Source: Candidatus Flexicrinis proximus
Lineage (GTDB): Bacteria; Chloroflexota; Anaerolineae; Aggregatilineales; Phototrophicaceae
DNA length: 64,000 bases
Direction of reading: 5' to 3'
NCBI GenBank assembly: GCA_016712885.1
Contig: JADJQF010000003.1
Coordinates: 496,001 to 560,000 of the forward strand
Position numbers and translations under genes: made by a program. Below the pieces are notes generated by a model. That model worked only from the letters and a program-made list of their open reading frames with translations. It was not told the DNA's origin and searched no databases. This document shows positions 36,887 through 44,646 of the stretch, piece by piece. Every line of letters begins with the position of its first letter. Positions within the stretch are counted from its first letter, which is position 1.

Positions 36887-38113
36887 CCGCGCCTCAGCTT
36901 CATCAAGCGCGACATCAAGGATTGATCGTATACCCCTGCTCTCAGCGCCCATCTGAATTGAGAATGACAGGCCTAGCAGGGCTATCTCCGGCGGGAAATT
37001 CGCTAAATTCATCGTCAGCAGCGGACAACACATAAGCGCGAGTTTGATGCGGTGTCGCCAATCACCATCCAAAGCGCCGCGCGATTTAAGCATTCGCAGA
37101 GCGGGTATAAGCGTGTGTTCGAACTTGCTTGTAAAGAACATAGTCCGAAGCGGATTCAGGTGGTAGTTGTGAGCAACTTCCCAGACCCCGCCGTGGTCAG
37201 TCACTGATATCTGGAGTTTCTTACGCTCAGCCTCAGGAAAGTACATCCACATCGCAAAGACGTTGTGAAAAACTGGCTTCACAAGGTCCAGTATCGGAGA
37301 GTGGCGTCCTGCAAATGCGGGATCAAAGTAGGTAAGACCCATATCTGAGAAGAAGATGTTTCCATTGTGAGCATCCCCGTGCCCGATGATTGTCATTTCG
37401 TCTCGACGTGGGTTGAGTATTCTGATCGCATCCTTAACCAATACGCCCAGCGTCTCATGGTATGTTGAATCGTTGATAACCCAGTTTCGGTTGAAGACTT
37501 CAGTGGTTGCGAAGCGACCGTGAGGCAGGGCCAGATATGTGTCCTGTCCATAGAACCGAGTCAATCGCCCGCCAGTTAAGCGATGCCAGAACAGCTGATG
37601 GATAGGCGCCGTTTCAGCTTGATCTGCACTGACGCGCTCCAGGCTTGACTCGTAGCTCGCATACAGGTCAAGATCTGACCGATTCTGAAGTGCAGTAAGT
37701 CTGGCCGCAATCGACGAACTGAATTCGCCCTCGGTTTCAATCTGCCGCGCTACATCAAATACTGAAGGCGTTTCGATCAGGGGATAGATCAGTAGTTGTT
37801 GACCGGATTGCGTCGAACTGTACAAGGGTTGGATGACTGGATAGCCAGCGCTAGAGAGCATCTGAGCGTTGTAATACTCAGAGATCAAGTTGTCTTGCTC
37901 AACATGTGTTTTGAAAAACAGGCGGGTGCCGTCCGCGAGAGTTAGAAACCCGTTAAATGAATTGAGTGAGATAGCCTGCGGGCGAAGTTCGAGACTCATT
38001 ATCGCAAGATGTGGGAACGTAGCTCTCACAAACGCGAGAAGCAGTGCTTCGGCGTCGCTCCTCGCGCTGAATTGCAGCTGCTGAATTTCGTACAGCAGAT
38101 CACCACCAGGCAT
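36875..38113 (-). CDS. APH-fold phosphotransferase/kinase of unknown substrate
   Basis: 412 residues with the aminoglycoside-phosphotransferase/choline-kinase fold. The ATP lysine is in RLFFKTHVEQ and the helix glutamate in LISEYYNAQML. The catalytic loop is IIGHGDAHNGNIFF (Asp base, Asn metal ligand), and the metal-binding Asp is in LTYFDPAFAGRH. It should phosphorylate a small hydroxyl or amine compound in the cytoplasm. Its ATG shares a base with the HisD-like stop (TAATG), so it is translationally coupled to that gene and sits last in a run pheA-asd-sqdB-hisD-like-kinase. The neighbours suggest a sugar or sulfosugar substrate, which is speculative. Resistance is not implied. Confidence 0.78.
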   Translation of the reverse strand: MPGGDLLYEIQQLQFSARSDAEALLLAFVRATFPHLAIMSLELRPQAISLNSFNGFLTLADGTRLFFKTHVEQDNLISEYYNAQMLSSAGYPVIQPLYSSTQSGQQLLIYPLIETPSVFDVARQIETEGEFSSSIAARLTALQNRSDLDLYASYESSLERVSADQAETAPIHQLFWHRLTGGRLTRFYGQDTYLALPHGRFATTEVFNRNWVINDSTYHETLGVLVKDAIRILNPRRDEMTIIGHGDAHNGNIFFSDMGLTYFDPAFAGRHSPILDLVKPVFHNVFAMWMYFPEAERKKLQISVTDHGGVWEVAHNYHLNPLRTMFFTSKFEHTLIPALRMLKSRGALDGDWRHRIKLALMCCPLLTMNLANFPPEIALLGLSFSIQMGAESRGIRSILDVALDEAEARLAD

Positions 38114-39438
38114 TAATTGCCATCCAAAATCTTGTTGCGAAGTCGGATCGCCATAGCGTGTGCCGGAAAGCCCTCGTAATCAGCCAATAGGCTGACTTCC
38201 TTTTCGAGGGAGTCGTATCCTTCACGCGACATGTAGCCTACACCAGACCGTTTGAGGAAATCCCAAACGCTCACTGACGAATAGGTCTTGGCAAAACCTC
38301 CTGTAGGGAGGATTGCGTTAAGGCCCAAGGCATAATTGGCTGTTGGGATTGGTGTCTTGTGGCCAAGCAGGATCTCTCCTGCATTGTGAATCTTATTCAG
38401 GGTGATGAACGGTTCTACAGTCAGTAGTTCGAGGTGCTCTGGCGCATACTGATTTACGAAGTCAATCGACTCCTGAAGCGATCTGGTGAGGAGTATGCCC
38501 CCATAGTTACTCAGAACTGTTGAGACAAATTCCTTGCGTCTCGCCGGGAGTTGGGAAATGTATTCTGGAAGTACTCTTAGTACTTCTTCGGCAACTTTGC
38601 GACTGTGTGTAACCAATAAGGCGCTGGAGTCTGGCCCATGTTCTGCCTCGACCAACAAGTCCAGTGCTGCCAGCCGTGGATCAACCGATTCGTCGGCTAG
38701 GATGATCGACTCACTTGGGCCAGCAGGTAGTCCTACGTCAAATGTGCCGTAGAGCAGGCGTTTCGCTGCTGAGACATAACTACTGCCAGGACCAGTCACT
38801 TTGGCCACTTGAGGAATGGTCTCAGTCCCGTATGCGAGTGCAGCCACTGCCTGCATACCGCCAACTGCATAGACCTCATCAATGCCGCACACTTCGGCAG
38901 CTACCAGTGAAGCCGGATCCGGCGCGCCATCCTGGGCGGGGGGGGTAACCACAATCACCTTCTCAACGCCCGCGACCTTGGCTGGGACGCAAAGCATCAA
39001 CATCACAGAAGGGAATGCACCCTTGCCCCTGGGGACATATAGCCCAACGCTTGGAATTGCGGTGACGCGTTCTCCTGCCATGATTCCCGGCCGAACTTCT
39101 GTGAACCACATGGGTTCAGGCATTTGATGTTCGTGAAAAGTCCGGATATTTCGATACGCGAGTCTGATCGCCTCGATGACATCCATCGGTACCTGACTAC
39201 GAGCCTGTGTAAACTGCTCGGGGGTTACCCGGAGTTGTGTCGCAGTGAAGTTCGGTGCATCGAATTGACGCGCGTATTTCACGACTGCCGCATTGCCGTT
39301 GACTCTCACATCATTGATTACAGTCTGTGCAAGTGGAAGAAGTTCGCTGATATCGTGCTCGGCACGCCGCATTATCTTCGCCAGGTCGACTCGAGCTAGA
39401 GACGAATATTCCCAGAAATTGATCATTGGAGTGTTCAC
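38113..39438 (-). CDS. hisD: Histidinol dehydrogenase family protein with altered metal-site residues
   Basis: 441 residues, clearly HisD fold: SVGLYVPRGKGAFPSV, VGGMQAVAALAYGTE, LPAGPSES, AEHGPDSSAL, YAPEHLEL and LPTGGFAKTYSSVSVWDF. Canonical HisD oxidises histidinol to histidine with NAD and Zn. By alignment to the E. coli enzyme from memory, the Gln Zn ligand is Glu264, the Asp ligand (GDY) is Asn368, and the following NH is Asn374-Ala375. His267, Glu334-His335 and His427 remain. This pattern suggests a paralogue with another alcohol substrate (for example the HpsN-like branch). The genomic link to hisZG keeps true HisD possible. It lies 14 bp after sqdB and overlaps the kinase gene. Confidence 0.82.
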   Translation of the reverse strand: MNTPMINFWEYSSLARVDLAKIMRRAEHDISELLPLAQTVINDVRVNGNAAVVKYARQFDAPNFTATQLRVTPEQFTQARSQVPMDVIEAIRLAYRNIRTFHEHQMPEPMWFTEVRPGIMAGERVTAIPSVGLYVPRGKGAFPSVMLMLCVPAKVAGVEKVIVVTPPAQDGAPDPASLVAAEVCGIDEVYAVGGMQAVAALAYGTETIPQVAKVTGPGSSYVSAAKRLLYGTFDVGLPAGPSESIILADESVDPRLAALDLLVEAEHGPDSSALLVTHSRKVAEEVLRVLPEYISQLPARRKEFVSTVLSNYGGILLTRSLQESIDFVNQYAPEHLELLTVEPFITLNKIHNAGEILLGHKTPIPTANYALGLNAILPTGGFAKTYSSVSVWDFLKRSGVGYMSREGYDSLEKEVSLLADYEGFPAHAMAIRLRNKILDGN

Positions 39439-39452
39439 CTGTGTGTCAACCG

Positions 39453-40649
39453 CTATGTCGAAGCAGAACTGAGTGGTGTAGATCTACGGTGTTCGGTATC
39501 CCATCGAATTTCAGGGACTAGATTATTTCGATAAGGAGCCAACCGATTAGTAAAGGGCAGGACATCTTCGATCATTTGGGAAATGACTTTGCGAATATCA
39601 CCGCTAGGCTGGTAGCCCAGGTCAAAGAGGTGCTTATGATCAGGGTTGTAGTAATGATCTGCGCGCTCTACGCGAGGATTCTCGTAATGAATAATCTCGC
39701 TGTCAATTCCTAGTGCGTGGGCTTCCTCACATACTATGCCTGCCAGTTCTGAAATACGGTACGTATCCTCAAACTGATTGAAGACGCGATATTCGCCGGC
39801 CTTGGGAGGGCTTTCCAGCGCCAGCGTAAGGCAGGCAAGGGAATCCCCTAACGGAATAAATCCACGCTTTTGCCCCCCAGGGCCGTAGACGGTCAACGGA
39901 TGTCGTAAAACGACCTGGCAGACAAAACGATTGATGATCGTCCCAAAACACGTGTCGAAGTCAAGCCGTGTGGACATCCTCCAGTCATCGTTGGTTCTGC
40001 CAGTGTAAGTTCCATAGACCACACCTTGCATCACATCTGTTGCGCGCAACCCCCATGTTGAACACGCGAACATTGTGTTATTAGAGTCGTGTACTTTGCT
40101 CCAGTGATAATAGCTGCCCGCTTGCCGGGGGAATGGGAGTCGGTCGCGCCTTCCACGAAACTCAACGTCAAAGAAGCCCTCGGGGATATCTACGTCGGGC
40201 GTTCCATACTCGCCCATCGTACCCAATTTCACCAGATGTGCTTCAGGACAGTGGGTGTGAAGAGCCCAGAGCAGATTCAGGCTTCCGATCACATTGTTCT
40301 GCTGAGTGAACGCGCTGTGAGCTTGGTCAATCATCGAGTATGGAGCAGACGGCATTTCTGCGAGATGGATTACAGCATCAGGGTGAAACGACTCGACGAA
40401 AGTGCCTAGAAATGCATAGTCCAGCATATCGCCGAAACCGCATATCAGTCGATTGTCAAAGTGCTCCGAAAATGCTTTCTCACGCTCAACCCAATCAGCG
40501 ATGGGAACTGCGGAGATGCTTCCAACTTCTTCGACCCAGGCACGCCGCAGAAAACGGTCGATTCCACCAACAATATGACCACGCGCAGCGAGATGCTGGG
40601 CTAAGGGCCAACCCAAATAGCCGTCTATTCCGGCGATGAGAACTCGCAT
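39453..40649 (-). CDS. sqdB: UDP-sulfoquinovose synthase (SQD1/SqdB)
   Basis: A 398-residue extended SDR. SQD1 makes UDP-sulfoquinovose from UDP-glucose and sulfite, the head-group donor for sulfolipid or sulfoglycans. The sequence matches SQD1 distinctively: GIDGYLGWPLAQHL at the NAD fold, VKLGTMGEYGTPDVDIPEGFF with the Thr-Met-Glu site, SYYHWSKV with catalytic Tyr-Lys, KAGEYRVFNQFEDTYRISELA, and PRVERADHYYNPDHKHL. No sulfolipid glycosyltransferase (SqdX/SqdD) is in the window. The gene is sandwiched between asd (14-bp gap) and the HisD-like gene (14-bp gap), an unusual setting. The assignment is from motifs I recognise, not a search. Confidence 0.87.
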   Translation of the reverse strand: MRVLIAGIDGYLGWPLAQHLAARGHIVGGIDRFLRRAWVEEVGSISAVPIADWVEREKAFSEHFDNRLICGFGDMLDYAFLGTFVESFHPDAVIHLAEMPSAPYSMIDQAHSAFTQQNNVIGSLNLLWALHTHCPEAHLVKLGTMGEYGTPDVDIPEGFFDVEFRGRRDRLPFPRQAGSYYHWSKVHDSNNTMFACSTWGLRATDVMQGVVYGTYTGRTNDDWRMSTRLDFDTCFGTIINRFVCQVVLRHPLTVYGPGGQKRGFIPLGDSLACLTLALESPPKAGEYRVFNQFEDTYRISELAGIVCEEAHALGIDSEIIHYENPRVERADHYYNPDHKHLFDLGYQPSGDIRKVISQMIEDVLPFTNRLAPYRNNLVPEIRWDTEHRRSTPLSSAST

Positions 40650-40663
40650 GGCAGACTCCGCGA

Positions 40664-41734
40664 CTAGATTTCTGGACTAAATCCATCAATGTAGCCACAA
40701 ACGGCCATCAGTTCCGCGTTTTGAATGCTGCTTCCCGCGGCGCCTCGGATTGTGTTGTGGGCAAGCGTAAAGAACTTGTATCCCAGAATTTCACACGGGC
40801 GAAGACGCCCAACGACTGAGGCCATCCCATTACCCGCCATTCGATCTCGACGGGGCTGCGGCCGATCCTGGAGGCTAATGTGCTGCACGGGCAGGGCAGG
40901 GGAGCTTGGAAGTCTAGGAACTGGATCGAGCCCACGGAAAGACGACCAGGAGTCAATGATCTCCGTCATCGAAGGCTTCGACTCCAGCTCCACAGAAATG
41001 TGTACCAGATGCGAATCAATTACAGGAACACGAGTGCACGTTGTGCTGGCCCTTACGTTGAGGTCAACAATCGCTTGACCATTGAACTGACCCAGCATCT
41101 TGCGCGCTTCAATTGGCATCTTGTCTTCGTCACCACTCACGTAGGGAATCACATTGTCGAGAATATCAAGGGACGCTACACCAGGGTAGCCAGCACCACT
41201 GGTTGCCTGCTGGCTGACCATATGAAGCCTGGTTACGCCGAATTTCAGGAGCGGCGCGAGCGCCATCACAACTGGCATTATCGTACAGTTGGAATTGGCT
41301 GCCAGCGCACCTGATGTCCAATTCCGCGCCTTGCGCTGAATATCGATCAGACCAAGATGGCTAGAATTTACTTCTGCTAGCATGAGCGGGACGTCTGTCT
41401 CCATCCGGTAGGCAGAGGCATTGGTTGCCACTACATGCCCTGCGGATGCCAATTCCGGCTCAATTTCTACTGCGGCTTCCTTAGGCAAAGCTGAAAAGAC
41501 CAGAGGGGAATCAAGATGTCCGCCAAGTGGCTTCACAATGAGGTTCGCCACGTCCTGCGGCGGAAGCCCATCGACGACCCAATGCACGGCATCACCATAG
41601 CGTCGACCAGCACTTCGTTCCGATGCCACAACTTCAGCAACTTTGAACCAAGGGTGGTTTTCAAGTAGTTGAATGAAACGCTGACCGACAGCGCCGGTTG
41701 CACCCAGTATTGCTACGTTTAGCTTCTTGTTCAC
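40664..41734 (-). CDS. asd: Aspartate-semialdehyde dehydrogenase
   Basis: 356 residues, of the archaeal/fungal-like branch of ASADH. It reduces aspartyl phosphate to aspartate semialdehyde with NADPH for Lys/Thr/Met synthesis. The N-terminal nucleotide-binding loop is ILGATGAVGQRF, the catalytic Cys lies in AANSNCTIMPVVMAL (about residue 149), and the substrate region is SGAGYPGVASLDILDN. The second catalytic site, with the base His, lies in RVPVIDSHLVHISVELE. Between pheA and sqdB on the minus strand. Length is typical and no damage is seen. Confidence 0.93.
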   Translation of the reverse strand: MNKKLNVAILGATGAVGQRFIQLLENHPWFKVAEVVASERSAGRRYGDAVHWVVDGLPPQDVANLIVKPLGGHLDSPLVFSALPKEAAVEIEPELASAGHVVATNASAYRMETDVPLMLAEVNSSHLGLIDIQRKARNWTSGALAANSNCTIMPVVMALAPLLKFGVTRLHMVSQQATSGAGYPGVASLDILDNVIPYVSGDEDKMPIEARKMLGQFNGQAIVDLNVRASTTCTRVPVIDSHLVHISVELESKPSMTEIIDSWSSFRGLDPVPRLPSSPALPVQHISLQDRPQPRRDRMAGNGMASVVGRLRPCEILGYKFFTLAHNTIRGAAGSSIQNAELMAVCGYIDGFSPEI

Positions 41735-41759
41735 GTGATGTCCTTAAGCTCTGTTCAGC

Positions 41760-42596
41760 TTAGATTCCAACAGAATTGGCCCGAACAGCCGGGTATGAGC
41801 CCAACATCTTTACGAATGACGCTCGATAGAGAAGCCGAGCCAGAACTTCTTGACATGCTTGATCCTGCCAATGCCCCTCGAAATCCAGATAGAAGACCGG
41901 CTCCCACGGACGGTTCCTTCGCGGGCGGCTTTCAATCTTGGTTAGATTTATCCCGCGAGCGGCAAACTCGCCCAGGCAATCATACAATGCGGACGGTTTG
42001 TTGCGCGTAGCGAATACGAGAGACGTTTTATTGTATTCCCCTCGACTTGGGGAGTCATGCCCCAACACGAAGAAACGTGTGAAGTTGAATGGAACGTCTT
42101 CAATTTCAGTCATAAGCGGTGTAAGTCCATACAGTTCGCCAGCGAGTGCACTGGCAATTGCTGCCGTGTGTGCAACCGGCTCTGCCGCAAGATTCCGCGC
42201 CGCACCTGCAGTGTCGTAGACTGGGACCGCTTCGAATTTATGCCTGCGCAAAAATTGCTCGCATTGTGCGAGTGCCTGCGGATGCGAGCGTACTTGTGTT
42301 ATATCTGTCAGATTGGTTCCCGGTGGTACCAGGAGCGTATGGTGTACATGAACGATGATCTCTGCCTGAATTAGAAGATCCGAATCCATCAATAGCTCGT
42401 ACGCCTGGCTGACAGCGCCCGCAAGGGCATTCTCGACTGGAACTACGGCCAGATCCGCTTCACGATTCTGTATCACACTAAATACATCACTTATCAACGG
42501 ACAAGGGAGCGGTTCTACCGTAGCGCCAAAGTGCTGCCGGATCGCTTGTTCAGAATACGCACCATGCACGCCTTGAAAAGCTACTCGCTGCGACAA
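41760..42596 (-). CDS. pheA: Prephenate dehydratase with ACT domain
   Basis: 278 residues. Converts prephenate to phenylpyruvate for phenylalanine synthesis. The N-terminal domain begins VAFQGVHGAYSEQAI. The catalytic TRF motif is in NFTRFFVLG near residue 173, and the C-terminal ACT domain has INLTKIESRPRR, the phenylalanine-binding ESRP motif. No chorismate mutase domain is fused. First gene of the minus-strand run into asd and sqdB, 25 bp apart. A true feedback-controlled enzyme by its motifs. Confidence 0.95.
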   Translation of the reverse strand: MSQRVAFQGVHGAYSEQAIRQHFGATVEPLPCPLISDVFSVIQNREADLAVVPVENALAGAVSQAYELLMDSDLLIQAEIIVHVHHTLLVPPGTNLTDITQVRSHPQALAQCEQFLRRHKFEAVPVYDTAGAARNLAAEPVAHTAAIASALAGELYGLTPLMTEIEDVPFNFTRFFVLGHDSPSRGEYNKTSLVFATRNKPSALYDCLGEFAARGINLTKIESRPRRNRPWEPVFYLDFEGHWQDQACQEVLARLLYRASFVKMLGSYPAVRANSVGI

Positions 42597-42667
42597 GATT
42601 ACGCCTCAATTGGGGGAGTCTAAGGGAACGCACGGGTAGTCATGCTAACACGGGGCAGGGGGAATTG

Positions 42668-42680
42668 CAACGAGTTGACA
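42668..42680 (+). promoter_or_regulatory. Palindrome overlapping a -35 box upstream of the SufR-like gene
   Basis: CAAC-GA-GTTG (42668-42677) is a perfect palindrome that shares bases with a consensus -35 TTGACA (42675-42680). The -10 is unclear (TTACCA or CATACT near 42698-42707). The cyanobacterial SufR operator is CAAC-N6-GTTG (known), so the half-sites match but the spacing does not. Possible autoregulatory site. Confidence 0.35.
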
Positions 42681-42735
42681 AGGCCATTAACCGGCAGTTA
42701 CCATACTTATTGGGGTATATCAGGCGAACCAAGTG

Positions 42736-43359
42736 ATGTCTACACGCCAGCATATTTTGGGCATTCTGAGTGAACGCGGCGAGGCGACCATTGATGAAAT
42801 CGCCACGTCACTCAGGCTGCGTATGGGGAAATCCGTTTCATCCGTAACGATTAGGTATCACTTGAATATACTTCTTGGCGAGGGTCTCGTCAGTGAACCT
42901 CGCACAGTTCCGCGAACATCGCGTGGACGCCCGCAGCACGTTTTTGCAGCCGCAGCCTGCAATCGGGGTAGGGGTAATTCTGCTGAGATGTTGTCTTATC
43001 TTCTCAACGCTATAGAGGCGGAAAGCGAAGCGGTTTCAGGTGCAGTGTTCGATCGAGTAATCCTCGCGATGAGCAGAGAAGCTAGTTTTTCTGCTTTGGA
43101 TTCACTTGAAGAGCGCATTTCAAATTCAGTGGTATTTCTGAATTCGCGTGGTTATGATGCAGCAGTCGAGAAGTCTAGGGGCGGTTATGTTTTGCACACA
43201 AGCAGTTGCCCGTATCACGATGTTCCAAAACGCACAAACAGCCTTTGCAGTTTGGACATGCGACTAATTGAGGTAGTTGTCGGTCGACCAATAGTTCGGC
43301 TGACGCGAATTGCTGAAGGTGATAATGTCTGCAGTTACTTTATTGAAGAGATTTTTTGA
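42736..43359 (+). CDS. SufR-like winged-helix transcriptional regulator with C-terminal Cys cluster
   Basis: 207 residues. The N-terminal winged helix (ILGILSERGEATIDEIATSLRL...SVTIRYHLNILLGEGLV) is followed by a wing with RTSRGRPQHVF. The C-terminal part has Cys158, Cys171 (exactly 12 residues apart) and Cys199 in HTSSCPYHDV, NSLCSLD and DNVCSYF. SufR regulators hold a 4Fe-4S cluster in such a Cys-rich C-terminus and repress Fe-S assembly genes when the cluster is present (known). An A-type Fe-S carrier gene follows at 76 bp, which fits. The start is ATG 42736, with GTG 42733 as an alternative. The fourth family Cys is not seen. Confidence 0.8.
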   Translation: MSTRQHILGILSERGEATIDEIATSLRLRMGKSVSSVTIRYHLNILLGEGLVSEPRTVPRTSRGRPQHVFAAAACNRGRGNSAEMLSYLLNAIEAESEAVSGAVFDRVILAMSREASFSALDSLEERISNSVVFLNSRGYDAAVEKSRGGYVLHTSSCPYHDVPKRTNSLCSLDMRLIEVVVGRPIVRLTRIAEGDNVCSYFIEEIF

Positions 43360-43364
43360 CTTTA

Positions 43365-43394
43365 TTGACGTTACTGTTGCGCCTCAGGTACAAT
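43365..43394 (+). promoter_or_regulatory. Probable promoter of the A-type Fe-S carrier gene
   Basis: TTGACG (43365-43370) and TACAAT (43389-43394) with an 18-bp spacer lie just after the regulator stop. A start near 43401 leaves a short leader with AAGGAT before the ATG at 43435. Confidence 0.6.
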
Positions 43395-43434
43395 CAATTT
43401 ATGTAATCGTTTTAGTATAAGGATCTCCAACCAC

Positions 43435-43869
43435 ATGGTTGACTTCTTCACACCTCAAGCAGATGTTGAGACATCTGTTACGACTAGCTCAGTGCTGGAC
43501 GTCACGCCCGCCGCCGCTGCTACCGTCAGAACGCTCCTGGAACAGCGGCAGATCCCCAATCACGTGCTGCGTGTTTTTGTTCAGGGTGGCGGCTGTTCAG
43601 GGATGCAATATGGGATGACGTTTGAAGCTGACGCTGAAAGCTACGATACGGTGATTAGCGTGGATGGCGTGCGGCTTGTAGTTGATCCGACAAGTCTGGA
43701 GTATCTTCGCGGTGCGACGATTGATTTTGTTGACAGCCTGATGGGCGGCGGTTTTCGGATCGACAATCCGAATGCGGTTTCGTCATGTGGCTGCGGTCAT
43801 TCGTTCAAGTCTTCAAACAGCGATGGATCTGGAAGCGACGGTGGTTGTTCCACTTGTGGTAGCCACTAG
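43435..43869 (+). CDS. A-type iron-sulfur cluster carrier/insertion protein (ErpA/IscA/SufA family)
   Basis: 144 residues. It carries and inserts Fe-S clusters into target proteins. The three conserved cysteines are in FVQGGGCSGMQYGM and SSCGCGHSF. The N-terminus is extended by about 20 residues, and the C-terminus has a Ser/Gly-rich tail ending in CSTCGSH, which adds two cysteines outside the family core. It follows the SufR-like regulator on the same strand with its own promoter and terminator. Which of ErpA, SufA or IscA it matches cannot be decided by eye. Confidence 0.92.
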   Translation: MVDFFTPQADVETSVTTSSVLDVTPAAAATVRTLLEQRQIPNHVLRVFVQGGGCSGMQYGMTFEADAESYDTVISVDGVRLVVDPTSLEYLRGATIDFVDSLMGGGFRIDNPNAVSSCGCGHSFKSSNSDGSGSDGGCSTCGSH

Positions 43870-43891
43870 ATCCCAAGTCAATTGACTCGGC

Positions 43892-43928
43892 GAGTTGGCA
43901 GTGTGGACTACCTGCCAACTCCTTTTTT
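43892..43928 (+). terminator. Rho-independent terminator of the Fe-S carrier gene
   Basis: Perfect 10-bp stem GAGTTGGCAG (43892-43901) / CTGCCAACTC (43912-43921), 10-nt loop, then CTTTTTT. It lies 23 bp after the stop. Confidence 0.93.
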
Positions 43929-44034
43929 CATTTTCCATTACTTATGATAATGCCTATTATCAGGTACAAATACGCGATTCTAGTCCGATTCATGTGTGCG
44001 TACAATCGATCGTAGCAAAAACAGGAGCCATATT

Positions 44035-44646
44035 TTGTCTACGCCATATCGAATTCCTGCACACCAAACGACCATCGAAACTGAGGTTTCGCGATCGAGA
44101 TTTGTCAGCACCATATATCCAGTCGATTCGGTTGCACTTGTGAAGTCGATTCTGGCACAACGTCGAAAAGAACTGCCTGACGCATCACATCATGTATATG
44201 CCTACAAAATCGGTTTTGGCAATTCTGTAATCGAAGGCTTGTCAGATGATGGCGAGCCAACCGGCACTTCAGGTCCACCAATTCTGAGTTGCCTTCGAGG
44301 TTCTGACATTGGAGATGTGCTGATAATTGTGACACGGTTTTTTGGTGGCACACTTTTAGGAACTGGTGGACTTGTGCGCGCATACACAGAAGCGGCAGCA
44401 CTTGTCATCAAAGCCTGTCCAACAACCTTAAAAATCGCATATACAAAACTGCTCGTGATGGTGGACTACACGGCCGTAACCAGACTAAAGCGACTGATTG
44501 CCGAATGCGAGGCTGAAATCATCGCAGAGCAATTCACTGAAAGCGTGGAAATCGAAGTGAGGATCCCTACCCTTCACCTGGATCCATTCAGCAAAGCCGT
44601 AAACGACCTGACTTCTGGCAACACGTACATTACAGAGCTGAGCTAG
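44035..44646 (+). CDS. YigZ/IMPACT family protein
   Basis: 203 residues. The N-terminal IMPACT domain contains KSRF-like VSRSRFVSTIYPV, the core ASHHVYAYKIG, GLSDDGEPTGTSGPPIL and VTRFFGGTLLGTGGLVRAYTEAA. The C-terminal half is the DUF1949 ferredoxin-like domain. Function is not settled; the family is linked to translation or RNA. The TTG at 44035 is chosen because AGGAGC lies 9 bp upstream and homology begins there; the GTG at 43996 would add 13 poorly conserved residues. Its stop overlaps the convergent TPR gene by 4 bp. Confidence 0.88.
   Translation: MSTPYRIPAHQTTIETEVSRSRFVSTIYPVDSVALVKSILAQRRKELPDASHHVYAYKIGFGNSVIEGLSDDGEPTGTSGPPILSCLRGSDIGDVLIIVTRFFGGTLLGTGGLVRAYTEAAALVIKACPTTLKIAYTKLLVMVDYTAVTRLKRLIAECEAEIIAEQFTESVEIEVRIPTLHLDPFSKAVNDLTSGNTYITELS

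Noticed and set aside
36875..38113. Aminoglycoside resistance gene
   Set aside because: Only the broad APH fold is visible and the context is metabolic; calling it resistance is unsupported.
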